Shown one piece after another: positions 62,803-64,000 of a DNA stretch of 64,000 bases. Each line of letters opens with the position of its first letter. Position 1 is the stretch's first letter. Position numbers and translations under genes: made by a program. Location of the stretch: positions 2,170,001-2,234,000 of the forward strand of contig NZ_CP116477.1 in NCBI RefSeq assembly GCF_028335745.1. Reading direction: 5' to 3'. Below the pieces are notes generated by a model. The model made no database searches. It had not been told where the DNA came from and was given only the letters and a program-made list of their open reading frames with translations. The DNA is from Pectobacterium sp. A5351. Its GTDB lineage: Bacteria; Pseudomonadota; Gammaproteobacteria; Enterobacterales; Enterobacteriaceae.

Positions 62803-63855
62803 TCATGCCTGACAGACTTCCCCGCCCCCTGCGCACATTTCTTGCGCCGTCACGTTCAGCACTTTCAGGCGATGATAAAGCGTCCGTTTGGGGATCCCAA
62901 GCTCTACAATCACATCATCAATGCAGTGATCGTGGCGGCGCAGTGCATCCTGAATCAGAAATTTTTCGATCCGTTTTAGCCGATCTTTGAGTTGCAAAGG
63001 ATGAGAATGCAACAGCGGCTGAACTTCAGCCAAAGGCGACAGGCCCAGCGCCCAGCGATCCGCTGCCGCTTTCAGCTCGCGGATGTTGCCCGGCCAACTG
63101 TAGGTCAGCAGTTGTTCATAAATTTCCGCCGTCATCGGCGACAGTTTCATTTTCAGGCGTACTGCTGCTTCCTGACTAAAACGCTGAAACAGCGGCAGAA
63201 TAAGATCGCTGCGAGAGCGCAACGTCGGTAGCTGAATTTTTACCGTATCAAGACGGAAATAGAGATCGCGGCGAAACAGCCCTTTTTCCACCAGTTGCAG
63301 CAGCGGCGTTTGCGTCGCCACAATCACACGCATATCTACAGGCGTGAATTGGGTACTCCCTAACCGCTTTACACCGCGACTTTCCAGCACGCGCAGCATC
63401 TTGGCTTGCAGCGTCATGGGCATACTGTCGATCTCATCCAGAAACAGAATCCCTTTATCAGCACTTTCCAGATATCCGGCGCGGGAGCGATTAGCGCCGG
63501 TATAAGCGCCAGAAACCACACCGAATAATTCACTTTCAGCCAGATTTTCCGGCACAGCGGCGCAGTTCACCGCCACCAGAGGGCCGCTGCATCGGGAAAG
63601 CCGATGAATGCGATTCGCCAGCGTGTCTTTCCCCGTACCGGTTTCACCTTCAAGCACGATATCGACATTAAGCGGAGCAATGACATTGATGATTGGCGAC
63701 AGCGATGAGTGAATATCATCAACTGTAGACGAGGACGCTCCCGGCGACGGCGGGGAATCGTCTGGTGATGACGCCTTATCGGGTGATGAATGCTCTTGTG
63801 AAGAATGCACCAGAGAAGAATAGTGCTGTCTGTCCTGACGGTAATAATTATTCAT
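62803..63855 (-). CDS. hrpS: HrpS, sigma-54 enhancer-binding activator
   Basis: A 350-residue AAA+ activator lacking a receiver domain, with a short Ser/Pro/Asp-rich N-terminus. Walker A is GETGTGKD. The sigma-54 contact loop reads GAYTGA (variant of GAFTGA, as is common in HrpS). Walker B is ILFLDEID, and the arginine region is RRDLYFRLD. A C-terminal Fis-type helix-turn-helix is present (CIDDVIVELGIPKRTLYHRL). It should activate sigma-54 transcription of hrpL, the sigma factor for all hrp boxes in this window. The hrpX/hrpY two-component genes expected upstream lie beyond the window. Confidence 0.95.
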   Translation of the reverse strand: MNNYYRQDRQHYSSLVHSSQEHSSPDKASSPDDSPPSPGASSSTVDDIHSSLSPIINVIAPLNVDIVLEGETGTGKDTLANRIHRLSRCSGPLVAVNCAAVPENLAESELFGVVSGAYTGANRSRAGYLESADKGILFLDEIDSMPMTLQAKMLRVLESRGVKRLGSTQFTPVDMRVIVATQTPLLQLVEKGLFRRDLYFRLDTVKIQLPTLRSRSDLILPLFQRFSQEAAVRLKMKLSPMTAEIYEQLLTYSWPGNIRELKAAADRWALGLSPLAEVQPLLHSHPLQLKDRLKRIEKFLIQDALRRHDHCIDDVIVELGIPKRTLYHRLKVLNVTAQEMCAGGGEVCQA

Positions 63856-64000
63856 TGACTACTCCTGAAGCCCAATGGGCTAACTGATTGCCTTCCATAA
63901 CAGGGAATGCCCCACCACATATCTCCGTGCCGTTTCTCCGCATAACGCACACCGACGTATCCCAAGTGGAACGGTGACAAGCATTACCGCCATTGAATAA

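Overview
The window looks like chromosomal DNA of a soft-rot Pectobacterium. It has the enterobacterial order pncA–yeaC–msrB–gapA–yeaD–mipA–yeaG–yeaH, and a group I (Hrc-Hrp1) type III secretion cluster with dspE/dspF, hrpW and hrpN. It also carries a hecBA-type two-partner haemagglutinin/CDI locus next to dspEF, an arrangement known from Dickeya and Pectobacterium. The genus call is inference from gene content and synteny; no search was run.

Layout. (1) 1–10.6 kb is conserved core: nicotinamidase, YeaC, MsrB, GapA with a CRP-type site, YeaD, MipA, the stress kinase pair YeaG/YeaH behind a sigma-54-like promoter, an MFS drug exporter and DadA. (2) 10.8–25 kb is an accessory island made of two long direct copies (11,233–16,392 and 19,474–24,826) of one module. 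Each copy has a tyrosine recombinase, a large CHC2/Toprim primase-ATPase overlapping it by 14 nt, and a divergent XRE regulator followed by a SymE-like toxin gene. Between the copies lie an orphan CdiA C-terminus that starts just before a VENN motif, its membrane immunity gene, and an IS10-type insertion with a perfect 9-bp target duplication. A doubly truncated third primase remnant marks the left edge. (3) 24.9–44.1 kb is the CDI/TPS locus: TpsB transporter, a 5,751-residue CdiA/HecA exoprotein, and a small DUF4926-like immunity protein. (4) 44.4–54.5 kb holds a GntR/FCD regulator, dspF, dspE, hrpW, a small possible chaperone, an unknown gene and hrpN. (5) 54.5–64 kb is the hrp core hrpV-hrpT-hrcC-hrpG-hrpF-hrpE-hrpD-hrcJ-hrpB-hrpA, then an EAL/CSS-motif phosphodiesterase gene and hrpS.

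How it fits together. HrpS is the AAA+ activator expected to drive sigma-54 transcription of hrpL (outside the window). HrpL would then read the hrp boxes found here in front of dspE, hrpW, hrpN, hrpF and hrpA. The encoded parts include the pilin HrpA, the inner ring HrcJ, the secretin HrcC, the pilotin-like HrpT, cytosolic parts HrpE/HrpD, the regulators HrpV/HrpG, and secreted DspE, HrpW and HrpN. The EAL protein embedded in the cluster suggests c-di-GMP input. The CDI locus would deliver a contact-dependent toxin.

The least ordinary part is the island downstream of cdiA. Toxin/immunity cassettes alternate with copies of a recombinase–primase–regulator–SymE module, and each cassette's immunity gene converges on a module at a shared terminator. 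This looks like a cassette array for exchanging or storing CdiA tips.
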